Shown here: one piece after another, positions 52,472-62,323 of the stretch
How the letters are laid out: each line of letters begins with the position of its first letter
Numbering within the stretch: position 1 is the stretch's first letter
From: Methanosaeta sp. PtaU1.Bin112
GTDB taxonomy: Archaea; Halobacteriota; Methanosarcinia; Methanotrichales; Methanotrichaceae
Assembly (NCBI GenBank): GCA_002067705.1
Contig: MVRL01000090.1
Coordinates: 25,435-89,434 of the forward strand
Direction of reading: 5' to 3'
DNA: 64,000 nt
Made by a program: the position numbers and the translations under genes
The notes under the pieces: generated by a model
The model's input: only the letters and a program-made list of their open reading frames with translations
Told to the model about the DNA's origin: nothing
Databases searched by the model: none

Positions 52472-53023
52472 ATGACTATCAGAGCGGTAGAAATAGTGGC
52501 AGAACTCATGGCCCTCTCTGCTCGCACCGCACCCAAAGGCCGTGGCCAGGACTCGATAGTAATCAGAGTTGTGACCGGCAAAGAAATGGTGGAGCTCTCC
52601 CGAGAGCTGCGCCGCCTGGGCGAGGCGCAGGGAATCAAGTTCTTTCTGCGAGATGCCGGCAACCTGGAAAAGAGCGAAGCCTGCCTTCTCCTGGGCTGCC
52701 GGGCTACAGACAGCGTAGGCCTGGACTGCGGAGGATGCGGCTTTGCAACCTGCAAAGATATGCATCAGGCGCAAAAACATTTTCTGGAAAATGAGCCGGA
52801 AAAGCCCTTTCACGGTCCAAACTGCGCTATCAAGATGACCGACCTTGGCATTGCTCTGGGCTCGGCTGCCAAGACGGCCAGCCTGCATAATGTCGACAAC
52901 CGGGTCATGTTCACCGCAGGAGTGGCTGCGCTCTCCCTGAACTGGCTGGAGGGCTGCAGCGTGGCTTATGGGTTGCCACTTAAAGCCTCGGGAAAGAGCA
53001 TCTATTTCGACCGACCGACCTAA
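52472..53023 (+). CDS. DUF2148 ferredoxin-domain protein
   Basis: A 183-residue protein of the DUF2148 family of anaerobes. It has AVEIVAELMALSARTAPKGR, then LLLGCRATDSVGLDCGGCGF with TCKD (the Cys cluster), and GPNCAIKMTDLGIALGSAAK near the end. The Cys pattern suggests an iron-sulfur cluster; the family is common in methanogens and its role is unknown. It overlaps the longest frame of the next gene, but the chosen start there avoids this. Confidence 0.87.
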   Translation: MTIRAVEIVAELMALSARTAPKGRGQDSIVIRVVTGKEMVELSRELRRLGEAQGIKFFLRDAGNLEKSEACLLLGCRATDSVGLDCGGCGFATCKDMHQAQKHFLENEPEKPFHGPNCAIKMTDLGIALGSAAKTASLHNVDNRVMFTAGVAALSLNWLEGCSVAYGLPLKASGKSIYFDRPT

Positions 53024-53048
53024 GAGACAAAAGAGCAGGTGCATATTC

Positions 53049-54122
53049 TTGGCTAAAATGAAGATTAGGGGAGGCGATCTGGACCTGGTGGAATACGAGT
53101 TCCAGCCTTTTCTCCCGGGTGAGAGAATCCACACATTGGGATTTGAAAAGGATTACCACCTAACGCCGCATTCCGGGATAGTCAAGGCGATAGCTCCCGG
53201 AAGAATTCACCTCACCGTCCTGGACATGAACCGGTTTGCTCCCGATCGACCGGGTGGAGGAGGCGTAGGCTTTGCCCTGCAGATATTCTGCTCAGCCGAG
53301 GTAGAATGCACCGCATCCGGCCTTGAGATAGATTACTCGCGCGAGCCCATCATTTTGCATTTTGCCGAGGTCTTTAAAAAGACAGTCCATTATGAAGGCG
53401 GCTTTAAGATTTCCGTCTCGGACCATGAAAAGAAGCATGTGGGTCTGGGATCGACAGGATCTGTGCTCCTCGCCCTGGGCCACGCCATGAACGCCGCTCT
53501 CGGCTCACCCCTCAATTCCGAGCAAATTCGCCTGCTTATAGGTCATAACTATGTGGAGGAGACCGAAGATGGACAGGTCGCCAGGGGCTTTGAGACCGGA
53601 GTGGGTCCGGCGGCTGCCACCTACGGAGGAATGGTCATTACCGGAGATGAGCTGGCTATTGCATATCGCCATAGCTTTGCAGAGGGCAAGAGAGTCTTTA
53701 TCACCATACCACCCACAATCGTCTCTTCCGCAGGAAGAGCTGAATTCGACCTGCTCATGAACCGAGCCAGAAACCTTGATTATCAAGACAGGGAACTGAA
53801 AGCATATCTTCTCCTCATGGACCTCATTCCGGCTCTGCAGCGGGAGGATCTAAAAAAGATCGGCGATATCATCTGGGAGATCGAGTTTCGGGGCTCGAAG
53901 AGGGCAGAGGTAGAGCATCACGGCTTTGAGATCTACCGGCAGATGAGCTTGCTCCGCGAATCGGGCCTGGAGTTCGTGGGCATGAGTTCAGTTGGGCCAT
54001 CCATCGCCATTGTAACTGACCGGAGCCGGGAAGCGGTAGCAAGATTAATTGAGCCGTTGGGGATGCAGATTGCCATTGAGACGAAGGTGAATAACGAGGG
54101 ATTAAAGATAATTTATCAATGA
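53049..54122 (+). CDS. Beta-ribofuranosylaminobenzene 5'-phosphate synthase-like GHMP protein
   Basis: A 357-residue protein with the GHMP-kinase fold. The N-terminal part has APGRIHLTVLDMNRFAPDRP and GGGGVGFALQIF, as in RFAP synthase, which starts methanopterin synthesis by joining 4-hydroxybenzoate and PRPP. The GHMP loop is KKHVGLGSTGSVLLALGHAM, and a late motif is GMSSVGPSIAIV. TTG 53049 has AGGTG seven bases before it; ATG 53058 is the alternative. It may be the RFAP synthase itself or a paralog. Confidence 0.82.
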   Translation: MAKMKIRGGDLDLVEYEFQPFLPGERIHTLGFEKDYHLTPHSGIVKAIAPGRIHLTVLDMNRFAPDRPGGGGVGFALQIFCSAEVECTASGLEIDYSREPIILHFAEVFKKTVHYEGGFKISVSDHEKKHVGLGSTGSVLLALGHAMNAALGSPLNSEQIRLLIGHNYVEETEDGQVARGFETGVGPAAATYGGMVITGDELAIAYRHSFAEGKRVFITIPPTIVSSAGRAEFDLLMNRARNLDYQDRELKAYLLLMDLIPALQREDLKKIGDIIWEIEFRGSKRAEVEHHGFEIYRQMSLLRESGLEFVGMSSVGPSIAIVTDRSREAVARLIEPLGMQIAIETKVNNEGLKIIYQ

Positions 54123-54137
54123 ATGGAGCCTTAGATA

Positions 54138-55847
54138 GTGAAGATCCTTCTCATGGGCAATCCCAACGTGGGCAAGAGCGTAATATTTTCCCGGCTGACG
54201 GGTATAGATGTCATCTCCGCTAATTATCCCGGTACTACCGTGGAATATACGGAGGGGCGAATGAAATTAGGCGAACGGATGGCAACCCTTGTGGATGCTC
54301 CCGGAGTCTATTCTCTGGACCCGACCACGCGAGTGGAAGAGGTCAGTCGCAAGATCTTCTTGAAGGGTGCAGATGTGGTCGTAAACGTCATCGATGCCAC
54401 CAACCTGGAGAGGAATCTTAACCTCACCTTGCAGATCCTTGAGTGGGGTCTGCCCACGGTCGTGGCCCTTAACTTATGGGATGTTGCCAACAGAAAGGGC
54501 ATTGAGATTGATGCAAAAGCCCTGGAGAGAGAACTCGGCGTTCCTGTCGTAGCCACTGTAGCTGTGAGCGGCCAGGGCATACGCGACCTAGTGAGCGCTC
54601 TAAAAGAAGTAAGTGAGATGGGATCATCGCCCAAATTGCATTTTGATTCCTCGGATCAGAGATGGGCTCGCATCGGCGAGATTGCAGCCAGGACGCAGAA
54701 GGTAATGCACCGCCATCCTTCATTCTTCCACCACCTGGAGGATCTATCCATAAAGCCGCTGACGGGAATTCCCCTGGCGGTTTTAGCGCTCTATCTTTCA
54801 TTCAGCCTGGTGATCGAGGTAGGAGAGCTGCTGCAATTGAAGATCACCGATCCGATATTCATCGCCTACAGCCAATTCGTAAGCGATGCCGTAAAAAGCT
54901 ATATCAGCTCGCCGCTGCTTCGGGACATTCTTATCGGGACCTCTCCGGAATTGCTCAAGTCCTTCGGAATCCTCACCACCGGACTGTATATTCCATTGGG
55001 TGTGGTCCTGCCTTTTCTCATTCCGTTCTATCTGGTGCTTGGAGTGCTGGAAGATATCGGTTACCTTCCCAGGCTGAGCATCATTTTGGACGCCTTCATG
55101 CATAGAATCGGACTGCACGGGGCTGCTATCCTGCCTTGCGTTCTGGGAATGGGCTGCAGCGTGCCTGCCGTCCTATCAGTGCGTATTCTGGAGTCATCCA
55201 AGCAAAGGTATCTGGCAGCAACGCTTATGACTATGGCTATACCCTGTGCCTCGCAATCTGCCATGATCTTCGGCATGCTAGCTCCATTTGGCCTGAGGTA
55301 CATACTGGCGGTCTATCTGTCACTATTCACCACCTTCGCCCTGACAGGCTATCTGCTGCATAGGCTTATCGGTGGGGAGTCACCTGAGATCTTTTTGGAG
55401 ATCCCTCCGTATCGCATGCCAAACATGATCTCATTGCTTAAGAAGACATTCATCCGCATCCGCGAATTTTTGAAAGAGGCAGTACCATACATTGCATTGG
55501 GAATGATGGTGATGAACTTCTTCTTCCTCTCCGGATTGATGCACCTGATAGGAGAGACCATGAAGCCGATTGTATCCGGTCTTTTAGGACTGCCAAGCGA
55601 CGCCGCAACGGCACTGATAATCGGCTTTCTGAGAAAGGATGTCGGAATAGGGATGTTCGCGCCACTGGATATGAATGCTGTGCAGCTCGTAATTGCTTCT
55701 GTGGTGCTGGCGATGTATCTTCCATGCGTGGCGACATTTATGGTGATGCTCAGGGAGCTGGGAGTGAGCGGAACCATAAAATCGATTGCATTGAGGCTGG
55801 TGGCGGCGCTCCTGGTAGGGACATCTCTTAATCTGCTGCTTTCCTGA
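54138..55847 (+). CDS. feoB: Ferrous iron transporter FeoB, short form
   Basis: A 569-residue iron(II) transporter with a GTPase domain: G1 MGNPNVGKSVIFSRLTG, G3 LVDAPGVYSL, G4 ALNLWDVA. The membrane part has the Gate/nucleoside-recognition motifs LPRLSIILDAFMHRIGLHGA, LPCVLGMGCSVPAVLSVRIL and a second Gate near LVIASVVLAMYLPCVATFM, which hold the conserved Cys residues. It is short compared with bacterial FeoB. No feoA is adjacent. GTG start at 54138, 15 bases after the previous stop. Confidence 0.95.
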   Translation: MKILLMGNPNVGKSVIFSRLTGIDVISANYPGTTVEYTEGRMKLGERMATLVDAPGVYSLDPTTRVEEVSRKIFLKGADVVVNVIDATNLERNLNLTLQILEWGLPTVVALNLWDVANRKGIEIDAKALERELGVPVVATVAVSGQGIRDLVSALKEVSEMGSSPKLHFDSSDQRWARIGEIAARTQKVMHRHPSFFHHLEDLSIKPLTGIPLAVLALYLSFSLVIEVGELLQLKITDPIFIAYSQFVSDAVKSYISSPLLRDILIGTSPELLKSFGILTTGLYIPLGVVLPFLIPFYLVLGVLEDIGYLPRLSIILDAFMHRIGLHGAAILPCVLGMGCSVPAVLSVRILESSKQRYLAATLMTMAIPCASQSAMIFGMLAPFGLRYILAVYLSLFTTFALTGYLLHRLIGGESPEIFLEIPPYRMPNMISLLKKTFIRIREFLKEAVPYIALGMMVMNFFFLSGLMHLIGETMKPIVSGLLGLPSDAATALIIGFLRKDVGIGMFAPLDMNAVQLVIASVVLAMYLPCVATFMVMLRELGVSGTIKSIALRLVAALLVGTSLNLLLS

Positions 55848-56017
55848 GATCGCTGCTTTCCGGAGATCCTCAACAGATATCATCAATTGGGACGATGAGA
55901 AGCGATTTCTGCCTGCGAAACATAACAAAAAATTTATAGGAAATGAGAGGAGAGAATGCTCTGCAAGTTCAAATCAATTTGATATAGTTAGCGAGCATTA
56001 AGAGATCATGAGGGAAT

Positions 56018-57139
56018 ATGAAAGCTGACGATTTGCTCCTCCGGATTGCCATAGCCACATTCCTCCTTTGCAGCACATCATTGGGAGGATTGGACCAATC
56101 CGGCAATTATGGTGCACAGAATTTGACGATCTCCCAATTCGACGCCCAGGTTCCAGCAAGCAATCTAGAGAGAGTCTTCGTTGATAGCGGCGCTCCTCTG
56201 GAGACTTCAGGGGACCCGGGTACTGAGGTTGCTGCCTATACAGATCAGACTCCCCCAGCTACCGATCTGAAGACGCTAATGCCGTCGGCAGTCCTTTCCA
56301 ATCCGCCCAGTTATATGTACTATGACGGCGACTATTTGGCCTGGAACGACTTTGCCACCACGTTCCCATCAAACAATCCTGGATTATGGATAGAGAGAGC
56401 CGTCAGCTGGACGCTCTACGCCACGATGCCCTGGGGCGGATGGGCGCGAGAGTTGCTATATGTGCCTCAAGCGTCTGCCGTCACCATGTATGAGATCTAC
56501 CCCAGTGGCTATGTTATGGGATATAACCTGGGAATGGTGCAAGCCGGATACTACTATATCTGGTACTATGCTGATGCGCCCGGACGGCACAGAAACCTGT
56601 TTTCTACCACGAGCGGATACAGCAATGCAGTTATCATCGATGTATATTCTTCTGCAGTTAGGCCTGTTCCCAGGCCAACACCAGATCCCAGAAAGGAATG
56701 CGAGGCAAAAAGCTCCAACACTCAGACTTGCGAGTGGAGGGACGGAAGGTGCCAGTGTTACATGAAGCCTGCTCCAAATCCCGTGGCAGAGTGCGAGGCA
56801 AAGAGCTCAGATACGCAGACTTGCGAATGGAGTGACGGAAGGTGCCAGTGTTACATGAAGCCTGCTCCAAATCCCGTGGCAGAGTGCGAAAGCAATCCGC
56901 TTTGCGATTATGTCTTCGGCCAGTGCTACTGCCGCGGCCTGAATCCCGAGCCTATGCCCGGACCGGTGCCAAATCCCAATCCTGAGCCGGATCCATTTAA
57001 TCCTGCACCCAATCCGGTGGCTGATTGCCCGGACGGATGCTACTATGCAAATGGCAGATGCAACTGCATGGGACTGGGAAGCTCAAGCATATACAGCAGC
57101 AATGAAGGCGGCGAGGGAGGGCTCGGCCAAACCGGCTAA
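56018..57139 (+). CDS. Exported Cys-rich repeat protein with proline linkers
   Basis: A 373-residue secreted protein. The signal peptide is LLRIAIATFLLCSTSLGG. The first 220 residues are a beta-rich domain with Trp/Tyr (YDGDYLAWNDFATTF, YVPQASAVTMYEIYPSGYV). Then come two nearly identical 31-residue repeats with four Cys (AECEAKSSDTQTCEWSDGRC then QCYMKPAPNPV), a third diverged copy with CDYVFGQCYC, a proline-rich linker and a final copy CPDGCYYANGRCNCMG. The repeats look like disulfide-bonded knots on a stalk. GAGGGA precedes the ATG. Confidence 0.78.
   Translation: MKADDLLLRIAIATFLLCSTSLGGLDQSGNYGAQNLTISQFDAQVPASNLERVFVDSGAPLETSGDPGTEVAAYTDQTPPATDLKTLMPSAVLSNPPSYMYYDGDYLAWNDFATTFPSNNPGLWIERAVSWTLYATMPWGGWARELLYVPQASAVTMYEIYPSGYVMGYNLGMVQAGYYYIWYYADAPGRHRNLFSTTSGYSNAVIIDVYSSAVRPVPRPTPDPRKECEAKSSNTQTCEWRDGRCQCYMKPAPNPVAECEAKSSDTQTCEWSDGRCQCYMKPAPNPVAECESNPLCDYVFGQCYCRGLNPEPMPGPVPNPNPEPDPFNPAPNPVADCPDGCYYANGRCNCMGLGSSSIYSSNEGGEGGLGQTG
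56701..56980 (+). repeat. Direct 93-base coding repeats
   Basis: The units 56701-56793 and 56794-56886 are nearly identical copies of 93 bases (31 codons) within the Cys-rich protein gene; a third, diverged copy starts at 56887. The high identity between the first two suggests a recent duplication or gene-conversion event. Confidence 0.85.
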
Positions 57140-57183
57140 GGCTGCAACTCCATTTCTTTTTCCGGCCTTCTAAATCCCGGACA

Positions 57184-58095
57184 TCAGAGGACCCGCCATT
57201 TGATGGATTCTCCTTTTATTTTGATAAGCCCATGCTTCTCTAGAATTCGCGCCAGATCGGAAGCATAATCCAGAAAGTCGGCAATCAAGAGGTGCCCGTT
57301 GTTATCAAATTCCTTAGCGCAAATCTGAGCGAACTCATTCATACTCATTTTGCCGGCAGAAGGTCTTTCTGCTAATTCCTTCAGCAGCGATCCCAGGGCC
57401 GAGATCTTGCAGTATTCCGCTGGAAATCGTTCAAAGAAACTGTTATCGAAAACTCCATTTAAAGCGGAAATGCTGGAGAACTCATCGATAAAAACCTCTG
57501 CCACCTTTTTAGCAGAGATGATAATGGTCTGTCTGACCAGTGGATGGTCTTTTTCCAATCCCAATTCCGCCAAATCTCTAGTTGTGCGTATTATTGGATC
57601 ATCAAGAAGGTCACCGATCTCCGCTCCGACTTCTATATTGTTTCGATGAAGAACGCTCATGGCTTCATAATAAGATTGCTCATCATCCGCAGATTTCAGG
57701 AATATTTGGCTGACTTTTTTCTTGTCGTCCTCGTCCAGTGACTGAAAATTTCCTGAGACCTTATTTAGGATCTGAGCCATTTGATCTCTCTCACTCTCCC
57801 TGAGCGGATTGTATTCTTTCAGAAATAGCTCCTTGAATGCATCCGGAGAAGGCCTCTGGCTGAGAATCGATTTCAGAATCATTATAGTATGCTCTATCTT
57901 CTCGGTATCCTTCAGTATCACCTTCAGCTCGGAAAACCTTCCTTCCAGGCAATCCACTTTGAAGTGATCAATCACGGGATGAATGCGGACATCGTATTTG
58001 ATCTGTGCCTTTTTTAGATCGGTTGTGAGCTTTTTGGCCTCTTCCTCTTTGTAGTCTCCCAGCTTAATCATACCTGGCCATAGGAATAGATCCAT
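57184..58095 (-). CDS. Hypothetical protein with helical core
   Basis: A 303-residue soluble protein. N-terminal beta/alpha part: FLWPGMIKLGDYKEEEAKKL, DVRIHPVIDHFKVDCLEGRF. The rest is helical with a C-terminal winged-helix-like end (IADFLDYASDLARILEKHGL, IKIKGESIKWRVL). I recognise no family; similar long helical proteins occur in methanogens. It has no operon partner. Confidence 0.65.
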   Translation of the reverse strand: MDLFLWPGMIKLGDYKEEEAKKLTTDLKKAQIKYDVRIHPVIDHFKVDCLEGRFSELKVILKDTEKIEHTIMILKSILSQRPSPDAFKELFLKEYNPLRESERDQMAQILNKVSGNFQSLDEDDKKKVSQIFLKSADDEQSYYEAMSVLHRNNIEVGAEIGDLLDDPIIRTTRDLAELGLEKDHPLVRQTIIISAKKVAEVFIDEFSSISALNGVFDNSFFERFPAEYCKISALGSLLKELAERPSAGKMSMNEFAQICAKEFDNNGHLLIADFLDYASDLARILEKHGLIKIKGESIKWRVL

Positions 58096-58245
58096 TTAAG
58101 ACATTTCCTCAGAGAGGATTTCCATCGAGAGGATACTAGCTCGATATCCTGATCAAATATTGAAGACAGGATGGGATGTCTATTCATGGCTGAGCCTCCT
58201 TGCGACAGGTTCTCATATTTTCAGTGAAGGGAGGGGGCTGATCTT

Positions 58246-59202
58246 ATGGCCAAGGTGCTGATCTATGGAGCTGGGGCAATAGGCTCCTTCATGGGATATT
58301 TGCTATCGGATAAGGCAAATTGCGGGGATGTAGCCCTGCTGGGAAGGAGAGGTCATATTGAGAGAATCAGGGAATTCGGCTTGAGGATTAACATGCCCGA
58401 GGGGCCCAGGAATATCCGGCTGCAATATGCCTTCTCGAGTCTGAAAGAAGTAGAAAGGTCCGGCTTCTGTCCAGACCTGGTTATAGTCTGCGTTAAAACA
58501 TATTCTCTTCATGAAGTGCGCGGTGAGATATTGAATTCAGGGTCCCTTGAAGGATGCCTCAAGGACTCGGATTTCCTTTTGCTCATGAACGGCCTTGGCA
58601 ATGGCGAAGCTCTTGGATTGCCGCCGGACCGGCTATATCAGGGTTTCACCTCAATAGGCATCCAGTTTTTCAAGGACGGCATAATCGATCTCAAAGGAAT
58701 CGGACCCACATTTATTGAGAAGAGAGTCCCGGAGAGGTTCAGCGGATTTCTCAGGGAGCGCTTTGAAGAGAAGGGATTTGTGATCGAGCTCTCATCGGAC
58801 TTCAAGCATCTTCAATGGAGCAAGCTCATGGTTAACGCTGTGGCCAACCCGATTAGCGCCATAACCAGGAAGAAAAACGAAGCTACGCTATCCAGTGAGC
58901 TGGAGGCGACTGTTGAGAGAGTGATCGATGAATGCCTGCAGGTAGCAGCCCTGGAAGGGGTAGCGCTGGACAGAATAATCTGCCAGGATTTCGTTCGCTC
59001 TATAATTTCCAAAAATGCGGCTAATACCACGAGCATGTATCAGGACGTAATCAAGGGAAAGAGGACGGAGATCGATTCATTCAATGGCTATGTGGTGGAG
59101 CAGGCTAAGAAGCATGGACTGAGCGTGCCTGTAAATGAGATGCTGTATGCAATTATTAAGATTATTGAAATGCGATCGCCCTCGGGCCGGCAAATCTGGT
59201 AG
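58246..59202 (+). CDS. Ketopantoate reductase family protein (PanE/ApbA)
   Basis: A 318-residue NADP-dependent reductase. It has the nucleotide loop VLIYGAGAIGSFMGYLLSD, VIVCVKTYSLHEV, the active region HLQWSKLMVNAVANPISAI (catalytic Lys) and TSMYQDVIKGKRTEIDSFNG near the C-terminus (ketopantoate site). It may reduce 2-oxopantoate for coenzyme A synthesis in archaea, although paralogs act on other oxo acids. RBS GGAGGG lies about 12 bases before the ATG. Confidence 0.88.
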   Translation: MAKVLIYGAGAIGSFMGYLLSDKANCGDVALLGRRGHIERIREFGLRINMPEGPRNIRLQYAFSSLKEVERSGFCPDLVIVCVKTYSLHEVRGEILNSGSLEGCLKDSDFLLLMNGLGNGEALGLPPDRLYQGFTSIGIQFFKDGIIDLKGIGPTFIEKRVPERFSGFLRERFEEKGFVIELSSDFKHLQWSKLMVNAVANPISAITRKKNEATLSSELEATVERVIDECLQVAALEGVALDRIICQDFVRSIISKNAANTTSMYQDVIKGKRTEIDSFNGYVVEQAKKHGLSVPVNEMLYAIIKIIEMRSPSGRQIW

Positions 59203-59344
59203 CGGCTCCCTGCGAGGTGCGGTCCCAGGCATCTTGAAGCTCTCCGTCCGAGGAGACGTCCCCCCCTCACTGCATGGCCCGGCCTGCTGCTCAGCGGCCT
59301 GCTGGAGAAATGGCAGTCTACAAACGGCTTTCTGGACCAGCCGC

Positions 59345-60016
59345 CTACTTGAAAACCTCACCCGCCTCCTTATACCAGAGAAGAAGGTCAAGATGGCCCA
59401 TTGGTATCTTCGTCTTGCTGGAAAAAGCAGCCATCTTTCCCTCAATCACCAGGTAGGTCCTTTTGGTCAAAGATGCAGGAATTTCATCTATCACTCCTAA
59501 AAGCAAAAGGTTCTTAAGAATATGCCTATCCAGGATAGCCAGATTCTCGCCGATGCCAATGTTCCTCAAGAAATGGCTGGCCTCTTTGTATCCCATTCCT
59601 TTGATATTCTGAACTAGCCATTCTCGAGCCTCTGCGGGGTCGGCAAACGCGGACAGAGTGTCTCTCAAAGATCGGGAGCGAAACATCTCTCTGGCGAGGC
59701 AGATGTATTCTCCCTTTCGTTGGTGGAATCTGACGCCCGTCAGCTGACTGGAAATCTCTGCGGGAGCAGAGCCAGTCATCATCTTCTTCTCGCAGAGCCT
59801 TTCCACAGCTCTCCAGCAGGTTCTGGCCTTGGACTGGGGAGTGAGAAGGCAGAAGGCCAGCTCGGAGAAGATCTCTTCATCGCTGGCATTCTCCCAGATG
59901 CGGCGGAAATCCATCAATCTGGCCTCGATCTTCGGTTTTACGGGATTGTAGTGCTCCATCAGCTCCTCAAAGGTGAGGGCCGGATGCTCAATTGGCTGAT
60001 CCATCAGCTGATCCAT
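59345..60016 (-). CDS. ogg: 8-oxoguanine DNA glycosylase/lyase, Ogg2 family
   Basis: A 223-residue base-excision repair enzyme. It has the HhH region NIKGMGYKEASHFLRNIG with the catalytic Lys, and LAILDRHILKNLLLLG with the conserved Asp. The closing LDLLLWYKEAGEVFK is the C-terminal signature of Ogg2 enzymes. It removes oxidised guanine from DNA. The first residues contain short MDQ repeats, coded by a direct repeat around 59996-60020, so the exact start is uncertain. Confidence 0.88.
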   Translation of the reverse strand: MDQLMDQPIEHPALTFEELMEHYNPVKPKIEARLMDFRRIWENASDEEIFSELAFCLLTPQSKARTCWRAVERLCEKKMMTGSAPAEISSQLTGVRFHQRKGEYICLAREMFRSRSLRDTLSAFADPAEAREWLVQNIKGMGYKEASHFLRNIGIGENLAILDRHILKNLLLLGVIDEIPASLTKRTYLVIEGKMAAFSSKTKIPMGHLDLLLWYKEAGEVFK

Positions 60017-60107
60017 CAGCCCTTCTTATCCCTGGAAATATTAGGCTTTTTTGATCAGCCGATAAGCAAAAGGCTCATAGCTTTGTGCATGTATAGCCTC
60101 ATCTTCC

Positions 60108-62093
60108 ATGACGATCCATCCTACTGGCCCCCCGCACACCATAGAGCAGAAATTTCATCTGGTCTCAGCGTTTGCGCCCACCGGATCGCAACCGCAGGCT
60201 ATCGAGAAGCTCATTTCCGGCCTGCAGGGGCAGAAGCGGTCGGACGCCAGGAATTTTCAGACCCTTCTGGGCGTTACCGGCTCGGGGAAAACCTACACAA
60301 TAGCCAATGTCATAGAAAAGGTGCAGAGGCCCACTCTGGTCATCGCCCACAACAAGACCCTCGCCGCCCAGCTCTATAACGAATTCAAGGAGTTCTTTCC
60401 GGAGAACCGGGTGGAATATTTTGTCTCCTATTATGACTACTATCAGCCTGAGTCCTACATTCCTGCCAAGGACCAGTACATTGAGAAGGATTCCCTGGTC
60501 AATCCCAAGATAGAGCAGATGAGGCTTGCAGCCACAGCTTCTCTGCTCTCGCGCAGAGATGTCATCGTCGTCGCCTCGGTCTCATGCATCTACGGTCTCG
60601 GCAATCCCGAGAACTTTCAGAAGATGGGCTTTGAGGTGAAGGTGGGTGATAAAATCTCCAGGAGAGAGATCCTGGGACGGCTGGTGGACATTCTCTATGA
60701 AAGAAACGATCTGGACCTCTCTGCCGGCAGGTTCAGGTCAAAGGGCGATACAATCGATCTGGTCCCTGGATATTTCAATAACATCATCAGAATCGAGCTT
60801 TTCGGGGATGAGGTGGAGAGGATCTACGAGGTTGACCGGCAGACTGGCCTTCTGGTCGAGGAGATGAATTATTTCTTCATCTACCCAGCTAGACATTATG
60901 TGATTCCTGAAGAAGAGCAGAAGGCAGCCATAGAGACCATCCTGGAGGAGCTGGAGGAGAGGCTCCCCCAGTTGGGGATGATCGAAGCCCACAGGCTCAA
61001 GCAGCGCACGATGCACGACATGGAGATGATCAGAGAGACGGGAAGCTGCAAGGGCATCGAAAACTACTCCCGGCACTTTGACCGCCGACGCCCAGGTGAA
61101 GCGCCCTACTGCCTGGTTGACTATTTCCCAGATGACTTCCTGCTGGTAATCGATGAGAGCCATCAGACCCTGCCCCAGCTGCGGGCCATGTACAATGGCG
61201 ATCGCTCTCGAAAGAAGAGCCTGGTGGACTATGGATTTCGCCTGCCCAGCAGCTACGACAACAGGCCTCTGCGCTTTGAGGAGTTCGAGGGGCACATGAG
61301 AAATGTGATCTTCGTATCCGCGACTCCCGCATCTTACGAGCTGGAACATTCCTCCCAGGTGGTCGAGCAGATCATCCGGCCCACCGGCTTGCTCGATCCT
61401 CTGGTCGAGATCCGGCCAATCGAGGGGCAGGTCAGAGATGTGATGATACAGATTCACCGTGTGGTAGAAAAGGGCGACCGGGCGCTGGTGACGACTCTCA
61501 CCAAGCGGCTGGCGGAGGAGCTGACAGATTTTCTGGCTCGAAATGATATCAAGGCCCGCTACCTGCATTCGGACATCGATACCCTGGAGAGGACGGAGAT
61601 CATCCGGGAGCTGCGTCTGGGCAAGTTCGATGTTCTGGTGGGAATCAACCTCCTCCGGGAGGGGCTGGACATACCGGAGGTGGGATTCATCGGCATTTTG
61701 GACGCCGATAAAGAGGGATTTTTGCGGGATGAGAAGAGCCTCATCCAGACGATCGGCAGAGCCTCGCGGAATGCCAACTCCCGGGTGGTCCTTTATGCGG
61801 ACAGGATGACCGGCTCCATCCTCGCCGCCGTGCAGAAGACTGAGAAGCGCAGGGCGATGCAGATGGCCTACAACGAAGAGCACGGCCTCGTGCCCAGGAC
61901 TATTAAGAAACCCATCCGGGAGAAGGTTGTGGAGATCACCGATACCAGGCATATCCCCAGATCCGATATACCCAATTTGATCATCGAGCTGGAGGCGGAG
62001 ATGCGCGCTGCTGCGGAGAGGCTGGAGTTTGAAAAGGCCATACAATTGCGGGATATGGCACGCAAGCTGGAGAAAGAGATGAAGGTGGCTTAG
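60108..62093 (+). CDS. uvrB: UvrB, excinuclease ABC subunit B
   Basis: A 661-residue damage-recognition helicase of nucleotide excision repair. It has Walker A LLGVTGSGKTYTIANVI, the beta-hairpin YYDYYQPESYIP, DESHQTLPQL, SATPASYELEHS, GINLLREGLDIPEV and QTIGRASRNANS, and a C-terminal UVR motif. UvrABC is bacterial in origin and was acquired by methanogens. The neighbouring genes show no uvrA or uvrC in this window. Confidence 0.97.
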   Translation: MTIHPTGPPHTIEQKFHLVSAFAPTGSQPQAIEKLISGLQGQKRSDARNFQTLLGVTGSGKTYTIANVIEKVQRPTLVIAHNKTLAAQLYNEFKEFFPENRVEYFVSYYDYYQPESYIPAKDQYIEKDSLVNPKIEQMRLAATASLLSRRDVIVVASVSCIYGLGNPENFQKMGFEVKVGDKISRREILGRLVDILYERNDLDLSAGRFRSKGDTIDLVPGYFNNIIRIELFGDEVERIYEVDRQTGLLVEEMNYFFIYPARHYVIPEEEQKAAIETILEELEERLPQLGMIEAHRLKQRTMHDMEMIRETGSCKGIENYSRHFDRRRPGEAPYCLVDYFPDDFLLVIDESHQTLPQLRAMYNGDRSRKKSLVDYGFRLPSSYDNRPLRFEEFEGHMRNVIFVSATPASYELEHSSQVVEQIIRPTGLLDPLVEIRPIEGQVRDVMIQIHRVVEKGDRALVTTLTKRLAEELTDFLARNDIKARYLHSDIDTLERTEIIRELRLGKFDVLVGINLLREGLDIPEVGFIGILDADKEGFLRDEKSLIQTIGRASRNANSRVVLYADRMTGSILAAVQKTEKRRAMQMAYNEEHGLVPRTIKKPIREKVVEITDTRHIPRSDIPNLIIELEAEMRAAAERLEFEKAIQLRDMARKLEKEMKVA

Positions 62094-62323
62094 GCCGGGA
62101 TCATGCGCCCTTTTTCGGTTCCATCAAAATCGCTATCAAAGCTTAGGATATGTAGCCCATATTTTTCAGCAGCCGTGTACTGGTATGCATCATCGAAATC
62201 CAGGCCAAACTGCTTTGACACTCTTACTAGCATTGCAGTATCTTTTTCATCGAGCCCGATCACGCTTATTCCCGTTTCTATGATCATGTCAGTCACAAAG
62301 CGATCGTATATATCTTGCTTGCC
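62090..62323 (-). pseudogene. PIN-domain toxin remnant (VapC-like), N-terminus missing
   Basis: Only the C-terminal part of a PIN toxin is present: DIYDRFVTDMIIETG, then QFGLDFDDAYQYTAAEKYGL and ILSFDSDFDGTEKGRMIPA, with the late acidic residues (DFDDA, FDSDFD) intact. The N-terminal part with the first metal-binding Asp is gone. The frame upstream of the junction at about 62327 is Ser/Arg-rich and not coding for a toxin. The stop overlaps the uvrB stop. Confidence 0.7.

Noticed and set aside
60738..62045. 435-codon minus-strand frame opposite uvrB
   Set aside because: A shadow of uvrB codon bias (His/Leu/Asp-rich), without motifs or RBS.
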